Assembly: GCF_040822085.1 (NCBI RefSeq)
Contig: NZ_CP162006.1
Coordinates: forward strand, 1,860,001 to 1,924,000
Origin: Rhodoferax sp. WC2427
Lineage (GTDB): Bacteria; Pseudomonadota; Gammaproteobacteria; Burkholderiales; Burkholderiaceae_C
Direction: 5' to 3'
Length of the DNA stretch: 64,000 nt
The position numbers and the translations under genes are program-made. The notes under the pieces were generated by a model, which saw only the letters and a program-made list of their open reading frames with translations, made no database searches and had not been told where the DNA came from. How positions within the stretch are numbered: the stretch's first letter is position 1; each line of letters opens with the position of its first letter. Of the stretch, positions 43,840 to 53,862 are shown piece by piece.

Positions 43840-44997
43840 ATGCGCCAAGCCATCCTTAACCTCGAAGAATCCAAAATCCGTGAAGTCGCCAACGCCGGCA
43901 TGGGGCGCAGCGATGTGCTGGCCTTCTGGTTCGGCGAAAGCGACGAAGTCACCCCCGACTTCATCCGCCAGGCCGCCATTGATTCGCTGCAACAGGGCGA
44001 AACCTTTTACTCCCACAACCTGGGCCTGCCCGAGTTGCGCCTGGCGGTGGCCCACTACATGGGCGGCTTGCACGGCCCCATCGCCGCCGACCGCATTGCC
44101 ATCACCTCCGGCGGTGTCAATGCGCTGATGCTGGCCATCCAGATGCTGGTGGACGCGGGCGACGAAGTGGTGGCGGTCACCCCGGTGTGGCCCAACCTCA
44201 CCGCCCAGCCCGCCATCTTGGGCGCACGGCTGCGCTGTGTGGCGCTACAACCGCAGGCCGACGGGGCCTGGGCGCTGGACATGGCCCAGTTGCTGGCCGC
44301 CGTCACGCCCGCCACCAAACTGCTGGTGCTCAACGCCCCCAACAACCCTACCGGCTGGACGCTGACCCGCGCCGAGCAGCAAACCATCCTCGACCACTGC
44401 CGCCGCACCGGCACCTGGATCCTGGCCGATGAGGTCTACGAGCGCCTGTACTACGCGCCCAGTGCCAACAGTTGCGCGCCCAGCTTCCTGGATGTGGCGG
44501 CGCCTGAAGACCGGCTGGTGGTGGTGCACAGCTTTTCCAAGAGCTTTTTGATGACCGGCTGGCGGCTGGGTTGGCTGGTGATGCCCGCCAGCGCCACGCC
44601 GCACATGGGCAAGCTGATCGAATTCAACACCTCGTGCGCTAGCGTGTTCGTGCAACGCGCCGGTATCGCCGCCTTGCAGGGCACCGACCAGATCACGCCG
44701 CGCGTGGTGGCGCACCTGAAAACCTGCCGCGACACCCTGGTGCCGCTGCTGCAAGCCGTGCCCGGTGTGCGCGTGGCCCCCGCGCAGGGCGGCATGTACG
44801 CATTCTTTCAGCTGGCAGGCCACCCGGACTCCCTGGTTACCGCCAAGCGCCTGGTGGCCGAAGCGGGCCTGGGCCTGGCCCCCGGTAACGCCTTTGCCCC
44901 CGAGGCCCAGGGCTGGCTGCGCTGGTGCTTTGCCTCCAAAGATTTGCACCGATTGGAGCAGGGCGTGGAAAGGCTCAAAAAGTGGGCTATAATTTGA
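43840..44997 (+). CDS. PLP-dependent aminotransferase, class I/II
   Basis: A 385-residue fold-type I aminotransferase of the aspartate aminotransferase family. Landmarks are ITSGGVNALMLAI, the substrate/PLP segment LLVLNAPNNPTGW, the PLP Asp-x-x-Tyr in ILADEVYERLYY, and the PLP lysine in SFSKSFLMTGWRLGW. The C-terminal arginine region (APEAQGWLRWCFAS) would bind the substrate carboxylate. The amino donor is not evident. It stands alone, just upstream of the tRNA cluster. Confidence 0.88.
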   Translation: MRQAILNLEESKIREVANAGMGRSDVLAFWFGESDEVTPDFIRQAAIDSLQQGETFYSHNLGLPELRLAVAHYMGGLHGPIAADRIAITSGGVNALMLAIQMLVDAGDEVVAVTPVWPNLTAQPAILGARLRCVALQPQADGAWALDMAQLLAAVTPATKLLVLNAPNNPTGWTLTRAEQQTILDHCRRTGTWILADEVYERLYYAPSANSCAPSFLDVAAPEDRLVVVHSFSKSFLMTGWRLGWLVMPASATPHMGKLIEFNTSCASVFVQRAGIAALQGTDQITPRVVAHLKTCRDTLVPLLQAVPGVRVAPAQGGMYAFFQLAGHPDSLVTAKRLVAEAGLGLAPGNAFAPEAQGWLRWCFASKDLHRLEQGVERLKKWAII

Positions 44998-45098
44998 GGC
45001 TTGCTGCAGTGCACTTAAACTGCATAGCGGCAAGCGACAAGAACCCTGGTTCAAGTCAAAATTAGCCGAAAGTCATGTTATGATTCAAGGCTGAAAAT

Positions 45099-45174
45099 GC
45101 GGGAGTAGCTCAGTTGGTAGAGCGCAACCTTGCCAAGGTTGAGGTCGAGAGTTCGAGACTCTTCTCCCGCTCCA
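45099..45174 (+). tRNA. tRNA-Gly(GCC), first copy
   Basis: A 76-nt cloverleaf with encoded CCA. Acceptor GCGGGAG pairs with CTCCCGC, the D-loop has AGCTCAGTTGGTAGAGC, the anticodon GCC is at 45132-45134, and the T-arm has GTTCGAGAC. It is identical to the copy at 45372-45447. A TATGAT box lies ~20 bases upstream, and a terminator hairpin follows. Confidence 0.96.
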
Positions 45175-45181
45175 AATTGGT

Positions 45182-45211
45182 AAAAAGGGAAGCTTCAGGC
45201 TTCCCTTTTTT
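45182..45211 (+). terminator. terminator-like hairpin after the first tRNA-Gly
   Basis: Perfect 12-bp stem AAAAAGGGAAGC (45182-45193) with GCTTCCCTTTTT (45199-45210), loop of 5 nt, ending in T's. The A tract also makes it bidirectional. Confidence 0.8.
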
Positions 45212-45231
45212 ATGATGAGTGCAGTGAGTGC

Positions 45232-45305
45232 GGCGCGATAACAAAGCGGTTATGTACCGGATTGCAAATCCGGCTAGCCCGGTTCGACTCCGGGTCGCGC
45301 CTCCA
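45232..45305 (+). tRNA. tRNA-Cys(GCA)
   Basis: A 74-nt cloverleaf with encoded CCA. Acceptor GGCGCGA pairs with TCGCGCC, the anticodon GCA is at 45264-45266, the discriminator is T, and the T-arm has GTTCGACTC. It lies between two identical tRNA-Gly genes. It may be read by leakage through the preceding hairpin or from its own promoter. Confidence 0.96.
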
Positions 45306-45371
45306 GAATTCGAAATTCGGCGAAATCCGGATTTCGCACCAAAAGCCATGCTAGAATGCAAGGCTTGAAAC

Positions 45372-45447
45372 GCGGGAGTAGCTCAGTTGGTAGAGCGCAA
45401 CCTTGCCAAGGTTGAGGTCGAGAGTTCGAGACTCTTCTCCCGCTCCA
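45372..45447 (+). tRNA. tRNA-Gly(GCC), second copy
   Basis: Identical over 76 nt to the gene at 45099-45174. Its flanks are also similar: a CATGCTAGAAT box upstream and an A/T-rich hairpin terminator downstream. The whole unit (promoter, tRNA, terminator) appears duplicated around tRNA-Cys. Confidence 0.96.
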
Positions 45448-45455
45448 AATTTGGC

Positions 45456-45484
45456 AAAAAAGGAAGCTTAGGCTTCCTTTTTTT
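45456..45484 (+). terminator. terminator-like hairpin after the second tRNA-Gly
   Basis: Perfect 12-bp stem AAAAAAGGAAGC (45456-45467) with GCTTCCTTTTTT (45472-45483), 4-nt loop. It is similar to, but not identical with, the hairpin after the first copy; the sequences changed in a paired manner. Confidence 0.8.
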
Positions 45485-45638
45485 ATGCCCGTTTGTTTTT
45501 GCGTTTTAAGGCGCTCGGCAGCGGGCCTGCAGAGCTAAAACCCCTTTCCCTGCGGGTTACAATGCTGCTGCTTTTCAGCCATGGCGAGACAAAATTGGAG
45601 GTACATCCTCTGGTTCCGGCCCCGAGGTGGATGCAGCA

Positions 45639-45723
45639 GGCTCGGTGGTGTAATTGGTAGCCACAGCAGACTTAAAATCTGCCGACGCAAGTCGTACCGG
45701 TTCGATTCCGGTCCGAGCCACCA
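45639..45723 (+). tRNA. tRNA-Leu(UAA)
   Basis: An 85-nt class II tRNA with a variable arm and encoded CCA. Acceptor GGCTCGG pairs with CCGAGCC, the discriminator is A, and the anticodon TAA is at 45673-45675 within loop CTTAAAA. A Gly-Cys-Leu order is conserved among proteobacteria (glyW-cysT-leuZ of E. coli). Confidence 0.95.
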
Positions 45724-45770
45724 GATTTGCATTTTCGCGTGGCGATAATGCTGGATTTGCCCAAAATCCC

Positions 45771-45992
45771 ATGGAACACGACAAACCCCAATCCCTCGAA
45801 GAATACGTGCCCGGCGTAGCCAATGGCCACCACTACATGGCCAAGCTGAGCTACTTTGCCGATGGGCCGTGGTCCATCGAGGTGGTCCACGTGGAAGGCC
45901 TGCCGCCCCTGGGCGACAGCGGCAAAAGCTGGCCCTCGCGCGAGGAGGCGGTACAGGCGGCCAATGCCATGGTGGCTGCGCTGGCGCACTGA
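45771..45992 (+). CDS. conserved small protein, 73 aa
   Basis: I do not recognise the family. ATG 45771 starts MEHDKPQSLEEYVPGVANGH. The protein is predicted to be a small alpha/beta domain: a strand pair YMAKLSYFADGPWSIEVVHV, then a C-terminal helix SREEAVQAANAMVAALAH. There is no signal peptide or membrane segment. It lies 48 bases after tRNA-Leu and may be read from the tRNA promoter. Coding evidence is the composition and the amphipathic helix, so confidence is moderate. Confidence 0.68.
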   Translation: MEHDKPQSLEEYVPGVANGHHYMAKLSYFADGPWSIEVVHVEGLPPLGDSGKSWPSREEAVQAANAMVAALAH

Positions 45993-46128
45993 GTCCACGC
46001 ACGTAAAATCTCCAGGCTTCAAATCCACCACAGACGACGGCGCTGATCCTTTGGCCGATTCCAAAGGTTTTGTGCCCCTGCTCCTCGCGCTGGTTTTCAT
46101 CCCCTTTAAAAGCGCCTAATATCTCCCT

Positions 46129-46764
46129 ATGCCCCGTTACAACGCCCCCTTTGAAATCCATGTGCACGGCCAAGTGCCTTTGCGCACCGACGTGACGTTC
46201 CACCAAGTCCAGGACGCGCTCAAGCCGCTGTGGAAGTACGCCGGGGCCAAGTCCCTGGCCGATGCCGCAGCCAGCGCCTACGAGGAAGAGCCGGGCATCC
46301 AGTTTGACGCGCCTGAGCACATGCTGCAAATGTGCTGGACAGTACCGGGCGACGAAGACTTCAAGCAGGCGCTGGACGAGATGTGCATGAGCCTGAACGA
46401 GCTGGCCGAGCGCGGTGCGTCCATCGAGATCACCTTCTACGACACCGACTTTGACGAAGAAGACGAAGAAGCCACCGACGATTCGCGCGACGACTTCCTT
46501 ATGCTGTTCGTCGGCCCCACGCCTGCCGCCATCATGCAGGTGCAGCGCGATCTGCTGGTGCAGGATGTCATCAACATGATGGAGCGCCACTTCGACGCGT
46601 CTGAACTCAACGGCATCGTGCGCGAGATCGACCAGTTGTTCACCCAGCGTTTCGATGCCCTGGTGAATTCACTGGAGCTGGGCAAGCCGCCCCGCGGCCC
46701 TGGTGGCTCGGGCGGAGCCGGTGGGCACGGCGGTGGTGGCCGCCGCCCGCGCCACCTGCATTGA
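46129..46764 (+). CDS. conserved hypothetical protein with acidic and Gly-rich segments, 211 aa
   Basis: Function unknown. The N-terminal part (1-110) is a compact alpha/beta domain (YNAPFEIHVHGQVPLRTDVT, HQVQDALKPLWKYAGAKSL). A strongly acidic run (TDFDEEDEEATDDSRDD) follows near 115. The helical part VQRDLLVQDVINMMERHFDA is next, and the C-terminus is Gly-rich and basic ([20 protein letters not shown]). The histidines and basic tail may bind metal or nucleic acid, but that is speculation. It starts at ATG 46129 and converges on murI. Confidence 0.8.
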   Translation: MPRYNAPFEIHVHGQVPLRTDVTFHQVQDALKPLWKYAGAKSLADAAASAYEEEPGIQFDAPEHMLQMCWTVPGDEDFKQALDEMCMSLNELAERGASIEITFYDTDFDEEDEEATDDSRDDFLMLFVGPTPAAIMQVQRDLLVQDVINMMERHFDASELNGIVREIDQLFTQRFDALVNSLELGKPPRGPGGSGGAGGHGGGGRRPRHLH

Positions 46765-46816
46765 TGCGACGGTTCCGTGGCGTGCTGCGGGACCGGACGG
46801 CCCTGTAGTTCCCGGT

Positions 46817-47722
46817 TTAAGCCGCCCAGCGCACCGCATCGTCGGTGGCAAATCCCAGCCACCGGCGTGCCGCTGCCTGGAGCACGGCAGGTTCACCGGT
46901 GGTGACCAGTTGTACCCGGCCTGGGCCTTGGGTGGCCAGTGTGCCCGCGGTTTCCAGCAGATGCCGGGTGCGCCGCGCCACCGGTTCGCCGGTGGACAAG
47001 ATGCGCACCTGCGGGCCGACCAGCGCCGCCAGGTGCGGCTGCGCAAAGACGTAGTGGGTGCAGCCCAAAACCAGCGTATCGATTTCACCCGGATCTGAGC
47101 CAAAAGTGCCCATGGCGCTTATGTATTGGGCGCAGAGTGCTATGACTTTTGAATCGTCCCCGTTTTCCACGCTGCGGCTGATGGCATCGGCCAGGCCGTC
47201 GCAGGGCTGCACAATGAAGTCGGCCTGGTCTTGCAAACTGGTGCGCAAAGCGTTGAACTTGGCGCTGGTGACGGTGCCGCGCGTGCCGATCACGCCCACG
47301 CGCTTGGTGTGGCTGGCGGCGGCTGCCGGTTTCAGCCCCGGCTCCACCCCCACGATGGGCAGGTCGGGATGCTCGGCCCTGAGCTGTGCCACCGCCGCCA
47401 TGGTGGCGGTGTTGCAGGCGATCACCAGTGCCTTGATGCCGTGGGTTTGGCGCAGGTAGGCGGTGATGGCGCGGGAGCGCTCGATGACGTGCCCATCGTC
47501 GCGCTCGCCGTAAGGCGCATGGGCGCTGTCATCCAGGTAGACGAAATGCTCCAGCGGCAGGGCGGCCTGCAGCGCCTGCAAGACGCTGAGACCCCCTATG
47601 CCGCTGTCAAAAACCCCGATGGCATTGGTGCCCCCACGCTGGTCACTGCGTGTACTGCGCTGCCCCCCGAGGGGGTGCTCGCTTGCTTGGGGCGGTCCGG
47701 CGCGTCGCTCGGTGTCCTTCAA
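46817..47722 (-). CDS. murI: glutamate racemase
   Basis: A racemase that supplies D-glutamate for peptidoglycan. The two catalytic cysteines are in VIACNTATMA and LGCTHYVF, with NAIGVFDSGIGGLSV at the start of the fold and DDSAHAPYG as the substrate loop. Between the upstream fumarase stop and the conserved start there is no ATG or GTG in frame, only TTG 47722, which overlaps the fumarase TGA. I use that TTG, giving a ~30-residue low-complexity head before the domain. The true start remains uncertain. Confidence 0.85.
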   Translation of the reverse strand: MKDTERRAGPPQASEHPLGGQRSTRSDQRGGTNAIGVFDSGIGGLSVLQALQAALPLEHFVYLDDSAHAPYGERDDGHVIERSRAITAYLRQTHGIKALVIACNTATMAAVAQLRAEHPDLPIVGVEPGLKPAAAASHTKRVGVIGTRGTVTSAKFNALRTSLQDQADFIVQPCDGLADAISRSVENGDDSKVIALCAQYISAMGTFGSDPGEIDTLVLGCTHYVFAQPHLAALVGPQVRILSTGEPVARRTRHLLETAGTLATQGPGRVQLVTTGEPAVLQAAARRWLGFATDDAVRWAA

Positions 47723-49281
47723 GCCGCCACAACTCCGATATTTTTGAATTCGCCCGTGGCAATGCGTTTCTGCCATTCCGCCGGGCCGGTGATGTGGGCG
47801 CTGGTGCCGCCCGCGTCCACGGCCACCGTCACGGGCATGTCCACCACGTCGAATTCGTAGATGGCTTCCATGCCGAGGTCGGCAAAACCCACCACCTTGG
47901 CGGTTTTGATGGCCTTGCTGACCAGGTAGGCGGCACCGCCCACGGCCATCAGGTAGGCGCTCTTGTGCTTTTTGATGGCTTCGATGGCGACAGGCCCGCG
48001 CTCGGACTTGCCGATCATCGAGATCAGGCCCGTCTCGGCCAGCATCATTTCGGTGAAGCCGTCCATGCGGGTGGCGGTGGTGGGGCCAGCGGGGCCTACG
48101 GCTTCGTCACGCACCGGGTCGACCGGGCCGACGTAGTAGATGACGCGGTTGGTGAAGTCCACCGGCAGCTTCTCGCCCTTGGCCAGCATCTCCTGGATGC
48201 GCTTGTGGGCGGCGTCGCGGCCGGTGAGCATTTTGCCGTTGAGCAGCAGGGTGTCGCCGGGTTTCCAGCTGGCGACTTCGGCCTTGGTCAGGGTGTTGAG
48301 GTCGACCTTTTTGCTCTTGTTGTAGTCGGGCGTCCAGTTGACGTTGGGCCACAGGTCCAGGCTCGGTGGGTCCAGGTAGACCGGGCCGCTGCCGTCCATC
48401 ACAAAGTGGGCGTGGCGGGTGGCGGCGCAGTTGGGGATCATGGCCACGGGCTTGCTGGCGGCATGGGTGGGGTACATCTTGATCTTGATGTCCAGCACGG
48501 TGGTCAGGCCGCCCAGGCCTTGTGCGCCGATGCCCAGGGCGTTGACTTTCTCGAACAGCTCCAAGCGCAGGGCCTCGGTCTTGGTCAATGCGCCGCCAGC
48601 CGACGATTTAGCCTGCAACTCGTACATGTCCAGGTCGTCCATCAGGCTTTGCTTGGCCATCAGCACGGCTTTTTCGGCTGTGCCACCGATGCCGATGCCC
48701 AGCATGCCGGGCGGGCACCAGCCTGCACCCATGGTGGGCACGGTCTTGAGCACCCAGTCGACCACCGAGTCGCCGGGGTTGAGCATGACCATCTTGCTCT
48801 TGTTTTCGCTGCCGCCGCCCTTGGCGGCCACGGTGATGTCCACGGTGTTGCCGGGCACGATCTCGGTGACGATGACGGCGGGGGTGTTGTCCTTGGTGTT
48901 CTTGCGGTCGAACTGGGGGTCGGCCACGATGCTGGCCCGCAAGGTGTTGTCGGGGTGGGCGTAGCCCTGGCGCACGCCTTCGTTGATGGCGTCGTCCAGG
49001 CTGCCGGTAAAGCCTTCCCAGCGCACGTCCATGCCCACTTTCAGGAACACGTTGACGATGCCGGTGTCCTGGCAGATGGGGCGCTGGCCGGTGGCGCTCA
49101 TCTTGCTGTTGGTCAAAATTTGCGCAATCGCGTCCTTGGCTGCCGCACTCTGCTCGCGGTCATAGGCGCGGGCCAGGTGGGCGATGTAGTCGGTGGGGTG
49201 GTAGTAGCTGATGTACTGCAGGGCGGCGGCGATGGATTCGATCAGATCGGCTTGGCGGATTGACGTGGGTTTGGCGGTCAT
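47719..49281 (-). CDS. fumA: class I fumarate hydratase (iron-sulfur)
   Basis: A 520-residue [4Fe-4S] fumarase that interconverts fumarate and malate. Cluster-binding cysteines are visible in RPICQDTGIVN, GAGWCPPGMLG and PNCAATRHAHF. The C-terminal domain has GPAGPTTATRMDGF and ISMIGKSERGP. ATG 49281 is chosen; the longer frame adds a non-conserved head. It is transcribed with murI, whose likely start overlaps its stop. A class II fumarase (fumC) is encoded at 60268-61653, giving an oxygen-sensitive and an oxygen-stable pair. Confidence 0.93.
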   Translation of the reverse strand: MTAKPTSIRQADLIESIAAALQYISYYHPTDYIAHLARAYDREQSAAAKDAIAQILTNSKMSATGQRPICQDTGIVNVFLKVGMDVRWEGFTGSLDDAINEGVRQGYAHPDNTLRASIVADPQFDRKNTKDNTPAVIVTEIVPGNTVDITVAAKGGGSENKSKMVMLNPGDSVVDWVLKTVPTMGAGWCPPGMLGIGIGGTAEKAVLMAKQSLMDDLDMYELQAKSSAGGALTKTEALRLELFEKVNALGIGAQGLGGLTTVLDIKIKMYPTHAASKPVAMIPNCAATRHAHFVMDGSGPVYLDPPSLDLWPNVNWTPDYNKSKKVDLNTLTKAEVASWKPGDTLLLNGKMLTGRDAAHKRIQEMLAKGEKLPVDFTNRVIYYVGPVDPVRDEAVGPAGPTTATRMDGFTEMMLAETGLISMIGKSERGPVAIEAIKKHKSAYLMAVGGAAYLVSKAIKTAKVVGFADLGMEAIYEFDVVDMPVTVAVDAGGTSAHITGPAEWQKRIATGEFKNIGVVAA

Positions 49282-49520
49282 GGGTGGCCTGGCTAATGTT
49301 GAAAAGGACGGGTGAGGGGGCAAACCCCGTAATTATCACCGCTGGGTCGGTGCCGCCTGTGGCGATGTGCTTGACGTGGGCAGGTACGCCATATAACGTT
49401 ATGTTTCAATTTGCTCCATTGCAGCATGCCAATAATGAGCCACATCGGCGTTGCGCCCCTAGGTACTTTGGGCGGTTAGGGGGCGTTGCGCAATGGCTGT
49501 CAGTACCACGGAGAAATGCA

Positions 49521-50828
49521 ATGTCTCTTCAAAGCGACCAGATCCCGCCCGAATTCCTCCAGAAGTGGCAAGACACCATCAATGTCATGGCCCGCATTTT
49601 TGACGTGCCTGCGGGTCTGATGATGCGGGTGCTGCCCGAGCAGATCGAGGTGCTGCTGTCCAGCACCTCGGACGGCAACCCCTACGAACACGCCGAAAAA
49701 GCCGCGCTCGACACCGGCCTGTACTGCGAAACCGTGATGGCCACGCGCGACCTGCTGCACGTGCCCAATGCGCTGGACGACCCACAGTGGGAGCACAACC
49801 CCGATGTCGCGCTGAACATGATCTCCTACCTCGGGGTGCCGCTGGAGTGGCGCCCTGACGAGATGTTTGGCACCATCTGCGTGCTCGACAGCAAAACCCG
49901 CCACTACCCCGAGAAGTACATGGAGCTCATGTGGGAGCTCAAAAAGAGCATCGAGGCCGATTTTTCGGTGATCCGGCACAACCAAGACCTGGTGCAGGCC
50001 AACCTGCTGCTGGCCCAGGAGGTCAAAGAGCGGCAGGCCACCGAACTGCGGCTGCAGGCGGCCCAGCATGACCTGGCGCAGGCTGAGAAGATGGCGGCGC
50101 TGGGCGGGCTGGTGGCGGGCATCGCCCACGAGATCAACACCCCGGTGGGCCTGGGGCTGACCGGCTCCTCGCACTTCAAACACATGGTCGAGCAGCTGGA
50201 GACCAAGTTCCGCGCCGGGCAGCTGGAGGAGCCGGATTTTGAGCAGTTTCTGGCCGATTCCAAGCAGCTGTCGCACTCGATCTTCATCAGCCTGGAGAAG
50301 GCCGCGGCCCTGGTCAAGAGCTTCAAGCTGGTGGCGGTGGACCAGACGCACGACGAAATGCGCAACTTCCAGCCGCTGGCCTATATCCAGGACTTGCTGC
50401 TGACCCACAAGCAGGCGCTGCGCCAGGCGGGGGTGGCCACGGCGGTGGACTGCCAGGCCGACCTGGTGGTGACCAGCTACCCCGGTGCCTGGTCGCAGGT
50501 GCTGTCCAACCTGATCAGCAATTCGCTGGTGCATGGTTTCACCCCGGGGCAAACCGATGCCCGGATCCACATCGCCCTGGCCGAAACGCCCGGCGAATGG
50601 GTGCTGGACTACCGCGACAACGGCCGCGGCATGTCCGACGAGGTGGCCCGCAAGGTGTTCGACCCGTTCTTCACTACCAACCGCCAGGGCGGTGGCAGCG
50701 GTCTGGGCATGCACGTGGTCTACAACCTGGTATCGCAAAAGCTGGGTGGGCAGATCCACTTGCAGACGGCCCTGGGGCAGGGAGCCGCCTTTACCTGCCA
50801 CCTGCCCAAACAACCGGCCAGCGCATGA
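49521..50828 (+). CDS. GAF-domain sensor histidine kinase
   Basis: A 435-residue cytoplasmic kinase. A GAF domain spans about residues 15-160 ([31 protein letters not shown]), followed by a coiled-coil segment ([20 protein letters not shown]). The phospho-His is in [15 protein letters not shown]. The ATPase domain has N box [13 protein letters not shown]1 DNGRGMSD, F box DPFFTTNRQ and G2 [15 protein letters not shown] 49521 follows GGAGAAATGCA. The hybrid kinase gene begins 31 bases later, so the two probably form one signalling unit. The GAF ligand is unknown. The 239 bases upstream, shared with fumA, hold an ATAACGTTAT palindrome but no firm promoter. Confidence 0.9.
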   Translation: MSLQSDQIPPEFLQKWQDTINVMARIFDVPAGLMMRVLPEQIEVLLSSTSDGNPYEHAEKAALDTGLYCETVMATRDLLHVPNALDDPQWEHNPDVALNMISYLGVPLEWRPDEMFGTICVLDSKTRHYPEKYMELMWELKKSIEADFSVIRHNQDLVQANLLLAQEVKERQATELRLQAAQHDLAQAEKMAALGGLVAGIAHEINTPVGLGLTGSSHFKHMVEQLETKFRAGQLEEPDFEQFLADSKQLSHSIFISLEKAAALVKSFKLVAVDQTHDEMRNFQPLAYIQDLLLTHKQALRQAGVATAVDCQADLVVTSYPGAWSQVLSNLISNSLVHGFTPGQTDARIHIALAETPGEWVLDYRDNGRGMSDEVARKVFDPFFTTNRQGGGSGLGMHVVYNLVSQKLGGQIHLQTALGQGAAFTCHLPKQPASA

Positions 50829-50859
50829 GCCCGTAGCGGCATGGTGCAGACAAGGGCGC

Positions 50860-53652
50860 ATGTTTAAGAAATCTGCTGGCGGCAGTCCGCCCGCCCAGGC
50901 CCGTGGCGCACCCTGGCGCGTCCTGCTGGTAGACGACGAGCCCGAGGTGCACGTCATCACCCGCCTAACCCTGCGCGACTGCGAGTACCTGGGCCGGGCG
51001 GTGGAATTCACCAGCGCCAGCAGCGCGTTCGAGGCGCGAGAACAGTTGGCCCTGCACAGCGACTGGGCGCTGGTCTTCATCGATGTGGTGATGGAAACCG
51101 ACACCGCCGGGCTGGACCTGGTCAACCACATCCGCCACACCCTGGGCAACACCGCCGTGCGGCTGATCCTGCGCACCGGCCAGCCTGGCCAGGCCCCCGA
51201 GCGGCGGGTGATCCGCGACTTCGACATCAACGACTACATCAACAAAACCAACGTCACCGCAGACAAGCTCTACACCGCCACCATGGCCTCGTTGCGGGCC
51301 TACCACCACATCCAGCAACTGCACCTGGCCGACCAGCGCTACAGCGCGCTCAACCAGCTATTGGAGCAGCGCGTCGAGGAGCGCACCTCCGAGCTGGCCC
51401 AGGCCAAAGACCTGGCCGAGGAAGCCACCCGGGCCAAAAGCGACTTTCTGGCCAATATGAGCCACGAAATCCGCACCCCCATGAACGCCATCATCGGCAT
51501 GTCGCACCTGGCCCTGCTGCTGGATCTGGCACCCGATGCCCGCAACTACATCACCAAGGTGCACCGGGCGGCCGAGAACCTGCTTGGCATCCTCAACGAC
51601 ATCCTGGACTTCTCCAAGATCGAGGCGGGCAAACTGGGCATCGAAGTGCTCGATTTCCAGCTCGAAGAGGTGCTGGACAACCTGGCCAACCTAGTCGGGC
51701 AAAAAGCCACCGACAAGGGCCTGGAGCTGCATTTCGACCTGCCGCCCGACCTGCCCACCGCCCGCGTGGGCGACCCGCTGCGGCTGGGCCAGATCCTCAC
51801 CAACCTGGGCAACAACGCCGTCAAGTTCACCGAATCCGGCCATATCCTGCTGGGCGTGCGCGCCCTCGCCGACGCGCCCGACGGTCGGCCCGGCTTGCAT
51901 TTCTGGATGCAGGACACCGGCATTGGCATGACCGAGGCCGAATGCGCGCGGCTGTTCCAGTCGTTCAGCCAGGCCGACAGCTCCATCACACGCCGGTACG
52001 GCGGCACCGGGCTGGGGCTGGCCATCTCCAAAAGCCTGGTCGAGCACATGGGCGGGCGCATCTGGGTGGAGAGCGAGGCCGGGAAGGGCTCCACCTTCCA
52101 TTTCCATGTCTACCTGGGCATCCAGCAGGCCAGCGGCCCGGCCTGGCCAACCCCATCGAACATGCCCGCGCTGCACGGCTTGCGGGTGCTGCTGGTGGAC
52201 GACACCGCGGTAGCGCGCGAGATCCTGCAGCGGCTGGTGGCCAGCCTGGGCATGGAGACGGCGCTGGCCGCCGATGGCCCCGATGCCCTGCGCCAGGTGG
52301 CCCAGAGGCTGGCCCAGGGCCGTCCCTTCGACCTGGTACTGATGGACTGGAAAATGCCCTTGATGGATGGTCTGGACTGCACCCTGGAGCTGCAACGCCA
52401 GCACCTGGGCGCCGCGCCACCGGTGGTGCTGGTCACCGCCTACGGGCACGGCGAAATCCTCGGCCTGGCCACCCAGCGGCAGGTGCCCTTGCGTGCGGTG
52501 GTGCACAAGCCGGTCACCCGGGCCCATCTGCTGGATGCTGTGGGCCAGGCGCTGCGGCTGCCGTCGCTTTGGCGCACCCCGGTGCCGGACCGGCGCGCCC
52601 AGCACAGCGACACCCGGCAAAAGCTGCGGGGCGCACGCCTGCTGCTGGTGGAAGACAACGCGCTGAACCAGGAGCTGGCCACCCATCTGTTGACCCGCGC
52701 GGGCATCCGGGTGGCGTTGGCGCAGCACGGCCAGGAGGCCCTGGATATTCTGTACCGCGACAGCGCCCAGAACTTGGCCTTCGACGGCGTGCTGATGGAT
52801 TGCCAGATGCCGGTGATGGACGGCTACACCGCCGCGGCGCACATCCGCCGCAACCCCGCCTGGGCCCAGCTGCCCATCATCGCCATGACGGCCAACGCCA
52901 TGGTGGACGAGCGCGACAAGGTGATTGCCGTGGGCATGAACGACTACATCGCCAAGCCGCTGAACGTGGAGGCCATGTTTGCCACCATCGCCCGCTGGGT
53001 CAGTCCGGCGGTACCGGTGCCGGGCCATCCGGCACTGCCCGCAGACCGTCCTGCCGGACCGCACGATTTGCCCTGGTTACCGGGCATCGATACCGGGCGC
53101 GGCCTGGCGCGCTGCTCGCAGGATACCGCCCTGTACCGCAAGCTGCTCCAGCGCTTCGTGGTCAGCCTGGGCCAGTTTGCCGACCAGTTTGCGCAGGCCC
53201 GCAGCGACCCCGACCCCACCAGCGCCACCCGCTGTGCCCATACCCTGCGCGGCACCGCGGGCAACGTCGGGGCGCATGCGGTGGAGCGGGCTGCCGCTGC
53301 GCTGGAAGCCGCCTGTGCCGACGTGTCGCCTGCATCCCGGCTGGGGGCCTTGCTGGCCGACCTGTTGCATGCCATCGCGGTGGTACAGCCTGGCCTGCTG
53401 CAGCTGGGCGACACCGCCCGCGCCCGCCCCGTGCCACCCGATGCCGCCACGCTGCGGACCCTGGCGCTGCGCCTGCGGGCCTACATTCTGGACAGCGATG
53501 CCGCCGCCGCCCAGGCGGCCACCGACCTGGCCGCGTTGCTGCAGGGCGGGCCGCAGGCCGCGGCGGCCCAGCGCGTGTGCGCCGCGCTGGCAGTCTTCGA
53601 CTTCGACAAAGCCGAGCAGATGCTGGGCGAAATGGCCTTGTTCCCGGTCTGA
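50860..53652 (+). CDS. multi-receiver hybrid histidine kinase with HPt domain
   Basis: A 930-residue cytoplasmic phosphorelay protein. Order: a receiver (~20-150; [22 protein letters not shown]); a coiled coil; HisKA with [15 protein letters not shown]; HATPase with [13 protein letters not shown] and [10 protein letters not shown]; a second receiver ([23 protein letters not shown]); a third receiver ([35 protein letters not shown]); and an HPt domain with [18 protein letters not shown] 50860 is chosen over an in-frame ATG at 50533 inside the kinase gene. No DNA-binding output is present, so a separate regulator must be the final target. Confidence 0.9.
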   Translation: MFKKSAGGSPPAQARGAPWRVLLVDDEPEVHVITRLTLRDCEYLGRAVEFTSASSAFEAREQLALHSDWALVFIDVVMETDTAGLDLVNHIRHTLGNTAVRLILRTGQPGQAPERRVIRDFDINDYINKTNVTADKLYTATMASLRAYHHIQQLHLADQRYSALNQLLEQRVEERTSELAQAKDLAEEATRAKSDFLANMSHEIRTPMNAIIGMSHLALLLDLAPDARNYITKVHRAAENLLGILNDILDFSKIEAGKLGIEVLDFQLEEVLDNLANLVGQKATDKGLELHFDLPPDLPTARVGDPLRLGQILTNLGNNAVKFTESGHILLGVRALADAPDGRPGLHFWMQDTGIGMTEAECARLFQSFSQADSSITRRYGGTGLGLAISKSLVEHMGGRIWVESEAGKGSTFHFHVYLGIQQASGPAWPTPSNMPALHGLRVLLVDDTAVAREILQRLVASLGMETALAADGPDALRQVAQRLAQGRPFDLVLMDWKMPLMDGLDCTLELQRQHLGAAPPVVLVTAYGHGEILGLATQRQVPLRAVVHKPVTRAHLLDAVGQALRLPSLWRTPVPDRRAQHSDTRQKLRGARLLLVEDNALNQELATHLLTRAGIRVALAQHGQEALDILYRDSAQNLAFDGVLMDCQMPVMDGYTAAAHIRRNPAWAQLPIIAMTANAMVDERDKVIAVGMNDYIAKPLNVEAMFATIARWVSPAVPVPGHPALPADRPAGPHDLPWLPGIDTGRGLARCSQDTALYRKLLQRFVVSLGQFADQFAQARSDPDPTSATRCAHTLRGTAGNVGAHAVERAAAALEAACADVSPASRLGALLADLLHAIAVVQPGLLQLGDTARARPVPPDAATLRTLALRLRAYILDSDAAAAQAATDLAALLQGGPQAAAAQRVCAALAVFDFDKAEQMLGEMALFPV

Positions 53653-53666
53653 CCTCTCGGCCTTGT

Positions 53667-53727
53667 TTGCTATTGAATAAATAGCTGCTTGCGCTGATGG
53701 AATAAGCGTGAGAGGGCGATTTCTTTT
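53667..53727 (+). repeat. dispersed intergenic repeat, copy 10
   Basis: One of the clearest copies (TTGCTATTGAATAAATAGCT, GCTTGCGCTGATGGAATAAG, then GAGGGCGATTTC). It begins 15 bases after the hybrid kinase stop. The remainder of the gap to phoX contains no certain promoter. Confidence 0.82.
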
Positions 53728-53862
53728 AAATGCATTGGGGCAGCGTGACGTGGGCATGTCTGTCAAAAAACGGACACATGCTTTTCCTAAGATGGCGGGC
53801 TGAAGCCTTGCGCACAGTGCGGCAAGGCCTTTTGCATCGCTCCATCTACCGGAAACCCCGCC

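Noticed and set aside
45535..46590. A 351-codon open frame antisense to tRNA-Leu and two small genes
   Set aside because: It crosses a tRNA gene and lacks any protein-like domain.
53740..53790. A possible PHO box upstream of phoX (CTGTCAAAAAACGGACAC)
   Set aside because: Only the first half-site resembles CTGTCAT; the second matches at about four of seven positions, too weak to call.
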